In this document: positions 7,741 to 15,727 of the stretch, in pieces
Layout of the letters: each line of letters starts with the position of its first letter
Numbering within the stretch: the first letter of the stretch is position 1
Assembly (NCBI GenBank): GCA_018266075.1
Contig: JAFEBB010000026.1
Location: forward strand, 1-64,000
From: Deltaproteobacteria bacterium
GTDB taxonomy: Bacteria > Myxococcota > Myxococcia > Myxococcales > SZAS-1
DNA: 64,000 nt
Direction: 5' to 3'
The notes under the pieces: model-generated
Database searches by the model: none
Told to the model about the DNA's origin: nothing
The model's input: only the letters and a program-made list of their open reading frames with translations
Program-made: the position numbers and the translations under genes

Positions 7741-8784
7741 ATGCCGTCGTCGATCGAGACCGAGGCCGTCAAGTACAAGGCCTACCTCAAGAACACGCTC
7801 AAGGACGGCAAGCTCACGCAAGCCGAGGCGAATTCCATCGTCGCCGACGCGAAGAAGCCGGGCTTCACCGAGGTGAAGGCGCTGTATCTGGCAGGCTTCG
7901 TGGAGGCCAACGCCGACAAGTTCGATCCGGCCGTGCGCCGCACGCTCGAGAGCTTCCTCACCGGCGCGAACATCCAGAACACGGCGAAGATCGAGTCCGA
8001 CATCGCGCCCACGACCCCGAGCGCCACCGGCGAGCCCACGCTCGCGAAGGGCGACGGCAAGGGCATCACGTACACGAAGGCGTCGGGCTCGCTCACGGTG
8101 GGCGGCTTCGGCAGCGACGACGCGGTCCAGGGCGGCTTGGGCGACTGCTACTTCATCTCCTCGATGATGGCCGTGGCCAACGCCCACCCGGAGATCCTGC
8201 AGAAGGCGATCAAGGACAACGGCAATGGCACGTACACGGTCACGTTCTGGCAGCGCGACAACGCGGACTCGGCGCCGCGGCCGGTGAAGGTGACCGTCGA
8301 CGACAAGGTGCCTGAGTCGAAGGGCTCGCCGCAGTACGTGGGCTCGCGCAGCGGCAAAGAGCTCTGGCCGATGATCATGGAGAAGGCGTACGCGCAGTGG
8401 CACGGCGGCTACGAGGACATCCAAGGCGGCATGGGCGCGAACGCGCTCTCGGCGCTCACGGGCGCGCGGCCGGGCTTCTTCCCCGTGAACGAGGAGATGA
8501 AGGTCGACGACATCTGGAGCCAGCTCAAGAGCGCTTGTGGCAACGGCGGCTGCGTGGTCGCGGACTCCACGGGCTTCGGCCACGAGAAGGTCGCGGGCGT
8601 GGTGGGCGATCACACGTACACGGTGCTCGGCGTCGAGGAGAAGAACGGCCAGCGGCTGGTGAAGCTGCGCAACCCCTGGGGCGAGAAAGAGCCCGGCCAC
8701 GACGGCACCGACGACGGCATCTTCACCCTGCCCGTGGAGCAGTTCGTGAAGAGCTACGCGATGGTGGAGTACGTGAAGCCCTAG
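7741..8784 (+). CDS. Calpain family (C2) cysteine protease
   Basis: A 347-residue protein whose C-terminal two thirds is a calpain catalytic core. Q130-C136 is in QGGLGDCYF, H291 in GDHTYTVLGV and N311 in LRNPWGE, the full C2 triad with the classic NPWG context. Residues 1-80 form a small helical domain (KDGKLTQAEANSIVADA) resembling an EF-hand-like or linker module. Calpain domains in bacteria are often secreted or surface enzymes, but no signal peptide is present. The start at 7741 is chosen because GGGAGGG lies just upstream and an earlier ATG at 7612 would overlap the previous gene. The last 4 bp overlap the convergent maf gene. It may be functionally allied with the C39-like peptidase 3 kb away. 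Confidence 0.9.
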   Translation: MPSSIETEAVKYKAYLKNTLKDGKLTQAEANSIVADAKKPGFTEVKALYLAGFVEANADKFDPAVRRTLESFLTGANIQNTAKIESDIAPTTPSATGEPTLAKGDGKGITYTKASGSLTVGGFGSDDAVQGGLGDCYFISSMMAVANAHPEILQKAIKDNGNGTYTVTFWQRDNADSAPRPVKVTVDDKVPESKGSPQYVGSRSGKELWPMIMEKAYAQWHGGYEDIQGGMGANALSALTGARPGFFPVNEEMKVDDIWSQLKSACGNGGCVVADSTGFGHEKVAGVVGDHTYTVLGVEEKNGQRLVKLRNPWGEKEPGHDGTDDGIFTLPVEQFVKSYAMVEYVKP

Positions 8785-9398
8785 AAGAAGCGCACGCCGG
8801 CGTCCCGCAGCATGCGGACGACGAGCGTCATGGGCAGGCCGCGGACGCTGTTGAGATCGCCGTCGATCTTGGAGAAGAGCGCCATGCCGCGTTCTTCCAC
8901 GCGATAGCCGCCGGCGCAGCCTTCCCACTCGCGCGTGGCCAGGTAGCCCTCGAGCTCGTTCGGATCCAGCGCGTACATCGTGAGCGAGACGACGTCGTGC
9001 TCCACGCGCTCCAGCTTTGGTCCGAGCAGCGCCACGGCGGTGTAGAGCTGGTGCGTCTTGCCGGAGAGGCGCTGGAGCTTCTCGCGCGCGTCGTCGAGGT
9101 CGCGCGGCTTGCCCCAGATCTCGCCCTCGAAGCCGCAGACTTGATCCGACCCGATCACCAGCGCGCCCGGGTTCAGCGTCGCGACGGCCTTGGCCTTCCC
9201 CCACGCGAGCTCGTGGGAGAGGTCGATGGGGTCCTTGAGCCGGAAGTGCTCATCGAAGTCGGGCTTCTGCGCGCGATAGGGCAGGCCGAGCGCGTCCATG
9301 AGCGTGCGGCGCGCAGACGACGTGGAAGCGAGGATCAGCTCGGGCTGGGGACGTCCGTGATCGGCGCCGGCGGCTTGGGCGCTGCGGGCGGCTGCCAT
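8781..9398 (-). CDS. maf: Maf-like nucleoside triphosphate pyrophosphatase
   Basis: Cytoplasmic housecleaning enzyme that hydrolyses non-canonical or canonical nucleoside triphosphates to monophosphates, and is linked to septum control. Diagnostic motifs are LILASTSSARRTLMD near residue 21, FDEHF, the central VIGSDQV with the catalytic Asp, and GKPRDLDDAR. Length 205 aa is normal. The start codon lies 64 bp inside the upstream metallophosphoesterase gene, and no later start codon precedes the conserved block, so the long overlap appears real and suggests translational coupling. Confidence 0.92.
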   Translation of the reverse strand: MAAARSAQAAGADHGRPQPELILASTSSARRTLMDALGLPYRAQKPDFDEHFRLKDPIDLSHELAWGKAKAVATLNPGALVIGSDQVCGFEGEIWGKPRDLDDAREKLQRLSGKTHQLYTAVALLGPKLERVEHDVVSLTMYALDPNELEGYLATREWEGCAGGYRVEERGMALFSKIDGDLNSVRGLPMTLVVRMLRDAGVRFF

Positions 9399-10147
9399 GC
9401 CTTCTCTCCGTGGGCCGGGGCGTCCACTTCGACCACGATGTACCGCCGCTCGAGCTGCGCCCGGAGCAGCGGCATGGCGACGTTATACACGGGCACGCCG
9501 CCCCGGGTCTGACCGCGCAGGCTCCCGCGGTGCGCATGCCCGTGGAACGCGGCCACCACGCCCATCTTGTCGATGACCTCGGCGAGTCGCGAGCATCCGA
9601 GGAACGGGAAGATCTCCGGCTTCTCGCCCATCACCGTGGCGCGGATGGGCGCGTAGTGGGTGAGGGCGATCTTGGTCTTGAAGCCGCTCGCCTCGAGCTT
9701 GGCGAGCGCCATCTCCAACGCCAGCGCCTGGTTGATCGACTCGTGCACGAACATCTTCGTGACCGGCTCGCCCCAAGCCTGCAGCGTGGCGTCCTCGAAG
9801 CCGGCGCCGAAGCCCTTCACGCCCGCAAAGCCCACGCGCTTGTCGAAGACCCAGGCCTCGCCCTGCACGAAGTGCACGCCCGCGTGCGTGAGGATCTTCA
9901 TCACCTCCGCGCCCTTGTCGCTCTCGTGGTCGTGGTTGCCGAGCACGGCGACCTTGGGCAGGCGGATGTCGGCGAGCTCCTCGGCGAGGATCTCCGCTTC
10001 CTCCACCTGGCCGTAGTCGCAGAGGTCGCCGCAGAGGCACATCACGTCCGCTTCGTCGGCGGCGGGGCCCAGGTAGCGGCGGAACTTGCCCTGGCTGTCG
10101 ATGCGGCAGTGCAGGTCGGCGACGGCGGCGATGCGGACGATGCTCAT
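9335..10147 (-). CDS. Metallophosphoesterase (calcineurin-like)
   Basis: A 270-residue dimetal phosphoesterase. The five blocks are in order: D11-x-H13 (VADLHCR), GDLCDYG, GNHDHE, the His in ALTHYAP and AFHGHAHRG. No signal peptide or membrane segment is present, so it is probably cytoplasmic. The family hydrolyses phosphomono- or diesters including cyclic nucleotides, and the natural substrate cannot be told from sequence. It is the middle gene of a minus-strand trio: 7 bp after the nucleotidyltransferase gene and overlapping maf at its 3' end. Confidence 0.9.
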   Translation of the reverse strand: MSIVRIAAVADLHCRIDSQGKFRRYLGPAADEADVMCLCGDLCDYGQVEEAEILAEELADIRLPKVAVLGNHDHESDKGAEVMKILTHAGVHFVQGEAWVFDKRVGFAGVKGFGAGFEDATLQAWGEPVTKMFVHESINQALALEMALAKLEASGFKTKIALTHYAPIRATVMGEKPEIFPFLGCSRLAEVIDKMGVVAAFHGHAHRGSLRGQTRGGVPVYNVAMPLLRAQLERRYIVVEVDAPAHGEKAWQPPAAPKPPAPITDVPSPS

Positions 10148-10154
10148 GCGGCGC

Positions 10155-10943
10155 TCAGTGCAGCTTCGGGTGGTGGTTGCGGTAGCTGGGGACCTCGGCC
10201 TCCCGTGCGTCGGACATGCCCTCGGCCAGATCGCGGTCGTACTGGCAGCGCGAGAGGATCGTGCCGCGACACAGGTCTTCCGTTCCCTGCTCCGCGGGCT
10301 CGCGCGCGCGCGCCTGAAGGCGATCGAGCAGCCAATCGGGGATCTTCTGTTTCAGCCCCGGGAACGCGAACCGGAAGAGCAAGAGGTGCGAGAGCAGGAC
10401 TTCGGGATGCGGCTGGAAGCGGGCGTAGAGCCGCTCCCAGTCGATGACGTCGGCGCAGTACTTGAGGACGTGGTTCACGTCGGCGCCGTCGTAGCGCTCG
10501 CGCTCGAGCACATAGGCCTTGCTCCAGATGATCTCCTCCGGCGGTGCGACCAGGCAGGGCACGCCAAGGACGGTCGTCGCGCGCGCGTAGGTGAACCAGT
10601 CGTCGTCGACGTCGGCCACGCCATTGCCGGAGGAGAAGATGACATCCACGAACTCGCCGCAGGGGTGGAAGCCCTTGGCGAGCCACACCGGATCGGAGAT
10701 CTCGGTGCGAAAGCCGGCGTCGGCGAGGGCGGCGAGGGCCAGGTCCACGTCGCGGCGGCGGCAGAAGACGTCGAGGTCCTTGGTGTCGCGGTAGATGCCG
10801 GCGTACTCGCGCAGGGCGTACGCGCCGGCCACCACCACGGGCACGCCAGCCTCGTAGAGGGCGCGCAGGGCCTGGGCCCGGGCGGCGAATTGGGAGGCGG
10901 AGTCGGGGTTGGGGGCCGCGCCCATCTGGAGATGGCTCCGCAT
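10155..10943 (-). CDS. Nucleotidyltransferase-fold protein
   Basis: A 262-residue protein with a minimal DNA polymerase-beta-like nucleotidyltransferase core. It has the helix-turn VVVAGAYALREY followed by RDTKDLDVF, where D56 and D58 form the metal-binding DxD, and a third acidic strand near EFVDVIFSS. The C-terminal half is helical. Such proteins transfer an NMP to sugars, drugs or proteins, and related stand-alone forms are common antitoxin or housekeeping proteins. The specific substrate is unknown. The start at 10943 is preferred over 21 codons further upstream because GGGGAGG sits five bases before it. It heads the operon with the metallophosphoesterase and maf. Confidence 0.8.
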   Translation of the reverse strand: MRSHLQMGAAPNPDSASQFAARAQALRALYEAGVPVVVAGAYALREYAGIYRDTKDLDVFCRRRDVDLALAALADAGFRTEISDPVWLAKGFHPCGEFVDVIFSSGNGVADVDDDWFTYARATTVLGVPCLVAPPEEIIWSKAYVLERERYDGADVNHVLKYCADVIDWERLYARFQPHPEVLLSHLLLFRFAFPGLKQKIPDWLLDRLQARAREPAEQGTEDLCRGTILSRCQYDRDLAEGMSDAREAEVPSYRNHHPKLH

Positions 10944-11097
10944 TCCGGCCTCCCCCCGGGGATTCGGGGCGCGCGGCCCAGACACCGGTGGACTAGAGGT
11001 ACGCACCGCAATGCACCGCCGCCAACAGCGAGCGGCGGGCCGGATGCACGGAAGGCTTGGACGGCAGCCAGGGGCGCGAGAGCTGGAAGGGCGCAGA

Positions 11098-11208
11098 GGC
11101 CGTCGCGCGCGGCGCGCCGGCAGGGCCCGGGAAGCTCGGCTTTCCCCTCTGCACTCGGACGCTCGCTTGCTCGGGGAACGGTAACGGTGATCGGTGCTCG
11201 ATGATCGG
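11098..11208 (+). repeat. Intergenic repeat element, copy 1a
   Basis: Member of a repeat family seen four times here. It runs from GGCCGTCGC through a GCCGGCAGG block and TTTCCCC to the tail GGGGAACGGTAACGGTGATC and ends ATGATCGG. The two copies at 17.2 and 18.2 kb are close relatives. This copy meets copy 1b head to head, separated by a single base at 11209. Confidence 0.7.
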
Positions 11209-11209
11209 G

Positions 11210-11293
11210 CCGATCACCACACACCCATCACCTGTACCGTCTCCCAAGTACGCGCGCGCCTGGGCCACCCCAGGGAAACTTCGCGACCCAGGG
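11210..11293 (-). repeat. Intergenic repeat element, copy 1b (diverged)
   Basis: The reverse complement of this stretch resembles the second half of the same element (TTTCCC, then ACTTGGG, ACGGT, GGTGAT, GTGATCGG). Its left GCCGGCAGG block is missing or unrecognisable. It ends exactly at the stop codon of the kinase gene, and together with copy 1a forms a fold-back structure filling the 350-bp gap 10944-11293. I see no gene in that gap. Confidence 0.5.
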
Positions 11294-12883
11294 CTACTCG
11301 AAAATCGGTACGTCGACCTTGCCGCCCTGCTTCTTGCCGTTGGGGTGGCTCTTCGACTTGTCGTCGGGCTTGGTCGCCGCCGCGGGGTCGGCCGCCAACT
11401 TCAGCGTCAACTCCACCGGCTGCGTCGCTCCCGCGAGGTCCACGCCCTGCGTCTGCGGCAGGAAGCCGTCGTGCTTCACGATCAGGTTCACCGCACTTCG
11501 CGCGCGCGGCAGCAGGAGATTGGCGGGCGTCGTGCCCAGGAGCGTCGCGCCGTCGAAGACCTGCGCACCCGCAGGATCACTCACCACGTGAACGCTCACG
11601 TTCGCGCTCGGCGGCGGTGGAGTCGGCTGCGCGGGCACCACGGGCTGAGGCGTCGGCTGCGGCGTCGCCACGGCCACGGGAACCGGCTCCGGCTGCGGCG
11701 CGCGCTTCATCGCGAAGAACGCGCCCACCATCCCCGCAACCGCGAGCAGCCCCACGCCGCCGCCAATGAGCATCGCCTTCGACGTCGACGACGCCGCGAC
11801 CGATTGCTCGGCCACCACCGGTATGCCTGTCCCACCCGTCATCCGCCGCATGCCCGTCGACGTCCGGGTCTCCGGCGCAGGCGCCACCGCGCCTTCGGGC
11901 ACCGCATCGAGCACGGCTTGCGACACGCCGTTCAGCGAGGCGTGCAGCTCCGCCAGGAACGACTCGATGTCCGCCGGCCGGTTCTCCTTGTCGAAGGCCA
12001 GCGCACGCCGGAAGAACATGTCCAGCTCCCCCGGGATCGGCGCGCCCTTGCGGCGCGTGGCCACCATGGGGATTTCGTTCATCATCGCCTGCTGCAGGAG
12101 CTTGTGCGCGCTCGAGGCCTTGAACGGCGTCGAGCCCGCGAGCAGGTAATAGAGCACCACGCCCAACGAGTAGAGGTCCGAGCGGCCGTCGAGCGGATCA
12201 CCGCCCGCCTGCTCCGGCGACATGTACGCGGGCGTTCCCAGGATCTGGCCGGTGGTGGTGAGGTGCTCCTCGCCGCCCTCTTCGTCGACCATCTTCACCA
12301 GGCCGAAGTCGAGCACCTTCACGTGATCGCGGCCCTTGAAGCGCGCGCACATCACGTTGTGCGGCTTCATGTCGCGGTGGAGGATGCCCTGGCTGTGCGC
12401 GTAGGACAGCGCCTCGCCCACCTGCTCCACGATGTTCACCGCCCGCGAGACGCTCATGGGCCCGTCGCGCTTCACGAGGGCCTTGAGGTTCTCTCCCTCG
12501 AGCATCTCCATCGTGTAATAGAACGCGCCCTGCGGCGTCTGGCCGAAGTCGAAGATGGAGATGATCGACGGGTGCTTGAGCCGGCTCACCACCTCCGCCT
12601 CGCGGCGGAAGCGCTCCGCGAACTGCGGCGTGGAGCTCAGCGTGGGGTGCAGCATCTTCAAGGCCACGTCGCGGTTCATCGAGGTCTGCGTGGCCTGGAA
12701 GACCACGCCCATGCCGCCCTGGCCGAGGATGCCTTTGACCGCGTAGCGCCCGTCGATGGTCGTTCCAATGAGGTTCTGGAACGGGTTCTTGCAGACGTGC
12801 TCCGCCGACATCGGCTCGCCGCAGGAGGTGCATTGTGAAGAGCTCGCCGAGTGGGGGCTCTTGCTATGGCTGTCGCTGGGCAT
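11294..12883 (-). CDS. Ser/Thr protein kinase with PEGA domain
   Basis: Membrane-anchored Hanks-type kinase of 529 residues. A short Cys cluster (CTSCGEP, then C31) may bind zinc. The kinase domain covers about 47-315, with Gly loop GQGGMGVVF, K76 in VALKML, HRDMKPHN with D171, DFG at 192-194 and MSPEQ in the activation segment. All catalytic residues are present. A single transmembrane segment lies at 371-392, followed by a Pro-rich linker and an extracytoplasmic PEGA domain (430-495) and a Lys-rich tail. This architecture is typical of Myxococcota. The start at 12883 avoids a 24-codon extension. A TATACT -10-like box ends only nine bases upstream and no Shine-Dalgarno is visible, so the mRNA may be leaderless. 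Confidence 0.95.
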   Translation of the reverse strand: MPSDSHSKSPHSASSSQCTSCGEPMSAEHVCKNPFQNLIGTTIDGRYAVKGILGQGGMGVVFQATQTSMNRDVALKMLHPTLSSTPQFAERFRREAEVVSRLKHPSIISIFDFGQTPQGAFYYTMEMLEGENLKALVKRDGPMSVSRAVNIVEQVGEALSYAHSQGILHRDMKPHNVMCARFKGRDHVKVLDFGLVKMVDEEGGEEHLTTTGQILGTPAYMSPEQAGGDPLDGRSDLYSLGVVLYYLLAGSTPFKASSAHKLLQQAMMNEIPMVATRRKGAPIPGELDMFFRRALAFDKENRPADIESFLAELHASLNGVSQAVLDAVPEGAVAPAPETRTSTGMRRMTGGTGIPVVAEQSVAASSTSKAMLIGGGVGLLAVAGMVGAFFAMKRAPQPEPVPVAVATPQPTPQPVVPAQPTPPPPSANVSVHVVSDPAGAQVFDGATLLGTTPANLLLPRARSAVNLIVKHDGFLPQTQGVDLAGATQPVELTLKLAADPAAATKPDDKSKSHPNGKKQGGKVDVPIFE

Positions 12884-12891
12884 GTCGGCCG

Positions 12892-12921
12892 AGTATAAAG
12901 ACAGGCCGAGGGTGCGCCCAA
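12892..12921 (-). promoter_or_regulatory. Candidate sigma-70 promoter of the kinase gene
   Basis: On the minus strand TTGGGC (12916-12921) and TATACT (12892-12897) are 18 bp apart. Transcription would begin at about the ATG at 12883, consistent with a leaderless transcript. The -35 box is weak, so this is tentative. Confidence 0.35.
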
Positions 12922-12972
12922 GGCCCGTTCGCACGGTTTGACGCGCGCGGGGCACCCCCCAAAGGAGTGACC

Positions 12973-13410
12973 ATGAAGCTCGCAGTTCCGGTTCTGGCCG
13001 CGCTGGCGCTCTCGTTCGCCGCCGGTTCAGCCCAGGCTCAGGAGAGCCACAGGTTCAACGCCAAGACCCTCGCCGCCAAGTACAGCCTGCCCGTCTACAC
13101 GGCCAAGGGCGCCAAGCCGGTGAACGACGAGGTCATCGAGGCCACCAACGACGTGGAGCACGAGAACTCGGCCGTCTACGTCCTCAAGGGCGAGCCCAAG
13201 AAGGCCGTCGAGTTCTACACCAAGGAGATGGGCGCGCCGCAGAACGAGCAGAGCGACACCGGCACCGAGAAGTGGATCTTCAAGAAGGACGAGCCCAACA
13301 GCAGCAAGCTCCGGCACCGGGTGATCATCAGCTACGACCACATCCAGAAGATCGTCCAGATCACCCTCTGGCAGCGCGAGTACGAGAGCGCCGCCGACGC
13401 CGACAACTAA
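12973..13410 (+). CDS. Secreted hypothetical protein, 145 aa
   Basis: MKLAVPVLAALALSFAAGSAQAQ is a clear Sec signal peptide with an AQA cleavage site. The mature 122 residues are charged and lack cysteines. I see tracts compatible with a small alpha/beta fold (AVYVLKGEPKKAVEFYTKEMG, and a C-terminal VIISYDHIQKIVQITLW strand pair). The part around KAVEFYTKEMG resembles periplasmic proteins whose function is unknown. The start is fixed by AAGGAG seven bases before the ATG at 12973, and a longer frame upstream is ignored. It is followed after 3 bp by the cytochrome c gene, so the two are probably co-transcribed and act in the periplasm. Confidence 0.88.
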   Translation: MKLAVPVLAALALSFAAGSAQAQESHRFNAKTLAAKYSLPVYTAKGAKPVNDEVIEATNDVEHENSAVYVLKGEPKKAVEFYTKEMGAPQNEQSDTGTEKWIFKKDEPNSSKLRHRVIISYDHIQKIVQITLWQREYESAADADN

Positions 13411-13413
13411 GCC

Positions 13414-13740
13414 ATGCGATTCCTCTTTGCCGCCGCCGTGCTCGCGGGTGCAGCGCCCGCATTTGCGGATGCGCCCGATGGCGCGGCCGTCTTCAGCAAG
13501 CGCTGCGCGGGCTGCCACGGCGCCGACGGCAAGGGCGAGACGAAGGTCGGCCACAAGTACCACGTGGCGGATCTCTCCAGTCCCGCCTGGGCCAGGAAGA
13601 CGACCCCCGAGAAGGCGCACGACACCATCGCCAACGGCGTCGAAGGCAAGATGCCGCCCATGAAGCACAAGCTCTCGCCCGAGGAGGTCGACGCCGTGAC
13701 GGCGTACGTCTTCACGCTCTCGAAGGCGAAGTCGAAGTAA
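13414..13740 (+). CDS. Monoheme cytochrome c
   Basis: Small exported electron carrier of 108 residues. A signal peptide (residues 1-19, ending AFADA) precedes one CAGCH heme-attachment motif (31-35). M80 or M83 in GKMPPMKHKL is the likely distal ligand, giving a class I cytochrome c of the cbb3/FixP-like small type. It sits 3 bp after the secreted 145-aa gene and 3 bp before the cobalamin adenosyltransferase gene, so the three form one transcription unit. The electron partner is not evident nearby. Confidence 0.93.
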   Translation: MRFLFAAAVLAGAAPAFADAPDGAAVFSKRCAGCHGADGKGETKVGHKYHVADLSSPAWARKTTPEKAHDTIANGVEGKMPPMKHKLSPEEVDAVTAYVFTLSKAKSK

Positions 13741-13743
13741 GCG

Positions 13744-14295
13744 ATGCGCATCTACACCAAGGGCGGCGACGCCGGGCAGACCGGCCTCTTCGGCGGCGCG
13801 CGGGTGCCCAAGAGCGATCCGCGGGTCTCCGCCTACGGCGACATCGACGAGCTCAACGCCGTCCTCGGCATCGCGCGGACGCTGCAGCCGCCACCCGAGG
13901 TCGCGACCATCCTGGGATCCGTGCAGGACCAGCTCTTCACGCTCGGATCCGAGCTGGCCACGCCCGAGCCGGAGAAGGCGCGGGTGGCCATTCCGCGCAC
14001 GCAGGAGGCGTGGAGCGTGGCGCTGGAGATGGCCATCGACGCCATCGACGCCGAGCTCCCGGAGCTCCGCAGCTTCATCCTCCCGGGCGGGACGCCGTCG
14101 GCGGCGCAGCTGCACCTGGCGCGGACGGTGTGTCGGCGGGCGGAGCGGAACGTGGTGGCGCTCGCGCAGCACGCAGACGTGCCGGCCGAGGTGCTGCGGT
14201 ACCTGAATCGGCTGAGCGACTACCTCTTCATGGCCGCTCGGCTGTGCAACGCGCGAGCGAAGGTGGCCGACGTCGCGTGGAAGCCGCACCCCTAA
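13744..14295 (+). CDS. ATP:cob(I)alamin adenosyltransferase (PduO type)
   Basis: Cytoplasmic enzyme that transfers the adenosyl group of ATP to cob(I)alamin, making coenzyme B12. The ATP loop TKGGDAGQTGLFGG (residues 5-18), the helix ending YGDIDELNAVLG, and the C-terminal RRAERNVVAL and LNRLSDYLFMAAR motifs are those of the PduO/MMAB family. The length of 183 aa matches. It lies between a cytochrome c gene and, further on, queG, whose product needs cobalamin. Shared B12 use may explain the proximity, though no B12 riboswitch was seen. Confidence 0.95.
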   Translation: MRIYTKGGDAGQTGLFGGARVPKSDPRVSAYGDIDELNAVLGIARTLQPPPEVATILGSVQDQLFTLGSELATPEPEKARVAIPRTQEAWSVALEMAIDAIDAELPELRSFILPGGTPSAAQLHLARTVCRRAERNVVALAQHADVPAEVLRYLNRLSDYLFMAARLCNARAKVADVAWKPHP

Positions 14296-14310
14296 CGGTC
14301 GTCGGCTGGA

Positions 14311-14628
14311 TCAATACGCGGGCGGCGTGTAGACGTTCAGCAGCAGCGCGGGCGTGCTGCCCACGTTTCGCACCCGGTGCGGCGTCCGCGGCGGGATCAC
14401 CACCACCGTTCCGGCACGCGCGCGCATCTCCTCGTCGGCGGTCATGACCACCACCTCACCCTCGGCGACGAAGAGCACCTGGTCGCCAGGGTGGCCGCCA
14501 GGCTCCTCGCCGCCGTCCTCGCCGGGGAGGAGCGTCATCACCGCCGTCTGCGAGTGCGCGGTCTCCGTCTCCACGTGGAAGAACCGGCCGCGCCGCTCGA
14601 AGAGCCGCCAGCCCTGCAGCTTCGCCAT
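14311..14628 (-). CDS. Cupin domain protein
   Basis: A 105-residue single-domain cupin. The two cupin motifs are recognisable: an upstream block around EEPGGHPGDQVLFVAEGEVVV and a downstream block around VVIPPRTPHRVRNVG. The metal ligands are one His in each motif plus an Asp/Glu; the first HxH is reduced to a single His. The fold is often used for sugar isomerases, dioxygenases or ligand sensing. The function is unknown. The start at 14628 is supported by GGGAGG upstream; a 24-codon extension is unlikely. The gene converges on the cobalamin adenosyltransferase gene and is divergent from queG. Confidence 0.85.
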   Translation of the reverse strand: MAKLQGWRLFERRGRFFHVETETAHSQTAVMTLLPGEDGGEEPGGHPGDQVLFVAEGEVVVMTADEEMRARAGTVVVIPPRTPHRVRNVGSTPALLLNVYTPPAY

Positions 14629-14717
14629 GGTCGCGCCTCCCGCGCCAAGCCCCCCGCCAGGGCTCCAGGCAACCCTGCGCACGGCCGCTTCGCCCGACAA
14701 GCGCCCAGGAGAACGAC

Positions 14718-15710
14718 GTGCTGTCGGCCGCTGAACTGCGATCCCGTGCGCGCGCTGCTGGCTTTCCCGCGGTGGGCTTCGCCCGGGCCGAGCCGCTCGA
14801 TGGCGCCGCGCTCGACGCCTGGCTCTCCCAGGGCTTCGCCGCCGACATGGCCTGGATGGCCCAGCACCGCGACGAGCGGTTGGATGTAACCAAGCTGTTA
14901 ACCGGCGCGAAGACGGTGATCGCCCTCGGGCTGCCGTTTCCCACGCAGGGCGATGGCGTGGTGGCCCGCTACGCCCGCGGCCGCGACTACCACGGCATCC
15001 TGCGCGACCGGCTCCGCAAGCTGCGCAAGCCGCTGCAGCGCGACTTCCCCGGGCTGGGCACCTACGCGAGCGTCGATTGGAACCCGGTGATGGAGAAGCT
15101 CTGGGCGGAGCGCGCCGGGCTGGGCTTCATCGGCAAGCACTCGCTGCTCATTCATCCGAAGTGGGGCTCGCAGATTCTGCTCGGGACGCTGATCCTCGAC
15201 GCGGAGGTCGACGCCTACGATTCGCCGCTCCCGCGCCAGTGCGGCGCGTGCGCGCTGTGTCTGAACGCGTGCCCCACCCAGGCCATCGTTGCGCCGGGCG
15301 TGGTCGATGCGCGCCGCTGCCTCTCGTACCAGACGATCGAAAACACCAGCGCTGTCCCCGAGCCGCTGCGCGAGGCGATGAAGCTCACCGTCTTTGGCTG
15401 CGACGCGTGTCAGACGTGTTGTCCGTGGAATCAAAAACCGCCTCCGCCGGACGACGGCGCATTCCGTCCGCGGCCGCTGGCGCAGCTCTCGGCGCGCGAG
15501 TTCGCGGCGATGAGCGCCGCCGACTACGCGCGGCTCGTGCCCGGTTCGGCGCTGGCGCGTGCGGGGTTTGACGGGCTGCGCCGGAATGCGCTCTTGGCAA
15601 TCGGGGCGCAGCGCGACCTGGGCGCGCGAGAGCTGGTGGAGCGGCTCTGTTCCGATCCCCAGCCGCTCGTGCGCGACGCGGCGAAGTGGGCGCGCGAGCA
15701 ATTGCGTTGA
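14718..15710 (+). CDS. queG: Epoxyqueuosine reductase
   Basis: Catalyses the last step of queuosine tRNA modification, reducing epoxyqueuosine with cobalamin and two [4Fe-4S] clusters. The 330-residue protein contains the cobalamin-binding N-terminal domain (LGLGFIGKHSLLIHPKWGSQ region), then the ferredoxin-like cysteines CGACALCLNACP and CDACQTCCPWN. The C-terminal HEAT-like repeat is short. The GTG start at 14718 is supported by AGGAG six bases upstream. The neighbouring adenosyltransferase gene could reflect a shared need for cobalamin, although QueG uses cob(II)alamin rather than the adenosyl form. Confidence 0.95.
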   Translation: MLSAAELRSRARAAGFPAVGFARAEPLDGAALDAWLSQGFAADMAWMAQHRDERLDVTKLLTGAKTVIALGLPFPTQGDGVVARYARGRDYHGILRDRLRKLRKPLQRDFPGLGTYASVDWNPVMEKLWAERAGLGFIGKHSLLIHPKWGSQILLGTLILDAEVDAYDSPLPRQCGACALCLNACPTQAIVAPGVVDARRCLSYQTIENTSAVPEPLREAMKLTVFGCDACQTCCPWNQKPPPPDDGAFRPRPLAQLSAREFAAMSAADYARLVPGSALARAGFDGLRRNALLAIGAQRDLGARELVERLCSDPQPLVRDAAKWAREQLR

Positions 15711-15727
15711 CGATTGGCGGTTGCGGG

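Noticed and set aside
7741-8784. Sigma-54 promoter of the shared type in front of the calpain gene.
   Set aside because: A GG-N10-GC spacing can be found by chance upstream, but GGCACG and TGC boxes are missing and the GATC array is not there.
10155-11006. Start of the nucleotidyltransferase at the ATG at 11006.
   Set aside because: The extension of 21 residues is Pro/Arg-rich with no ribosome site, whereas the ATG at 10943 has GGGGAGG at ideal spacing.
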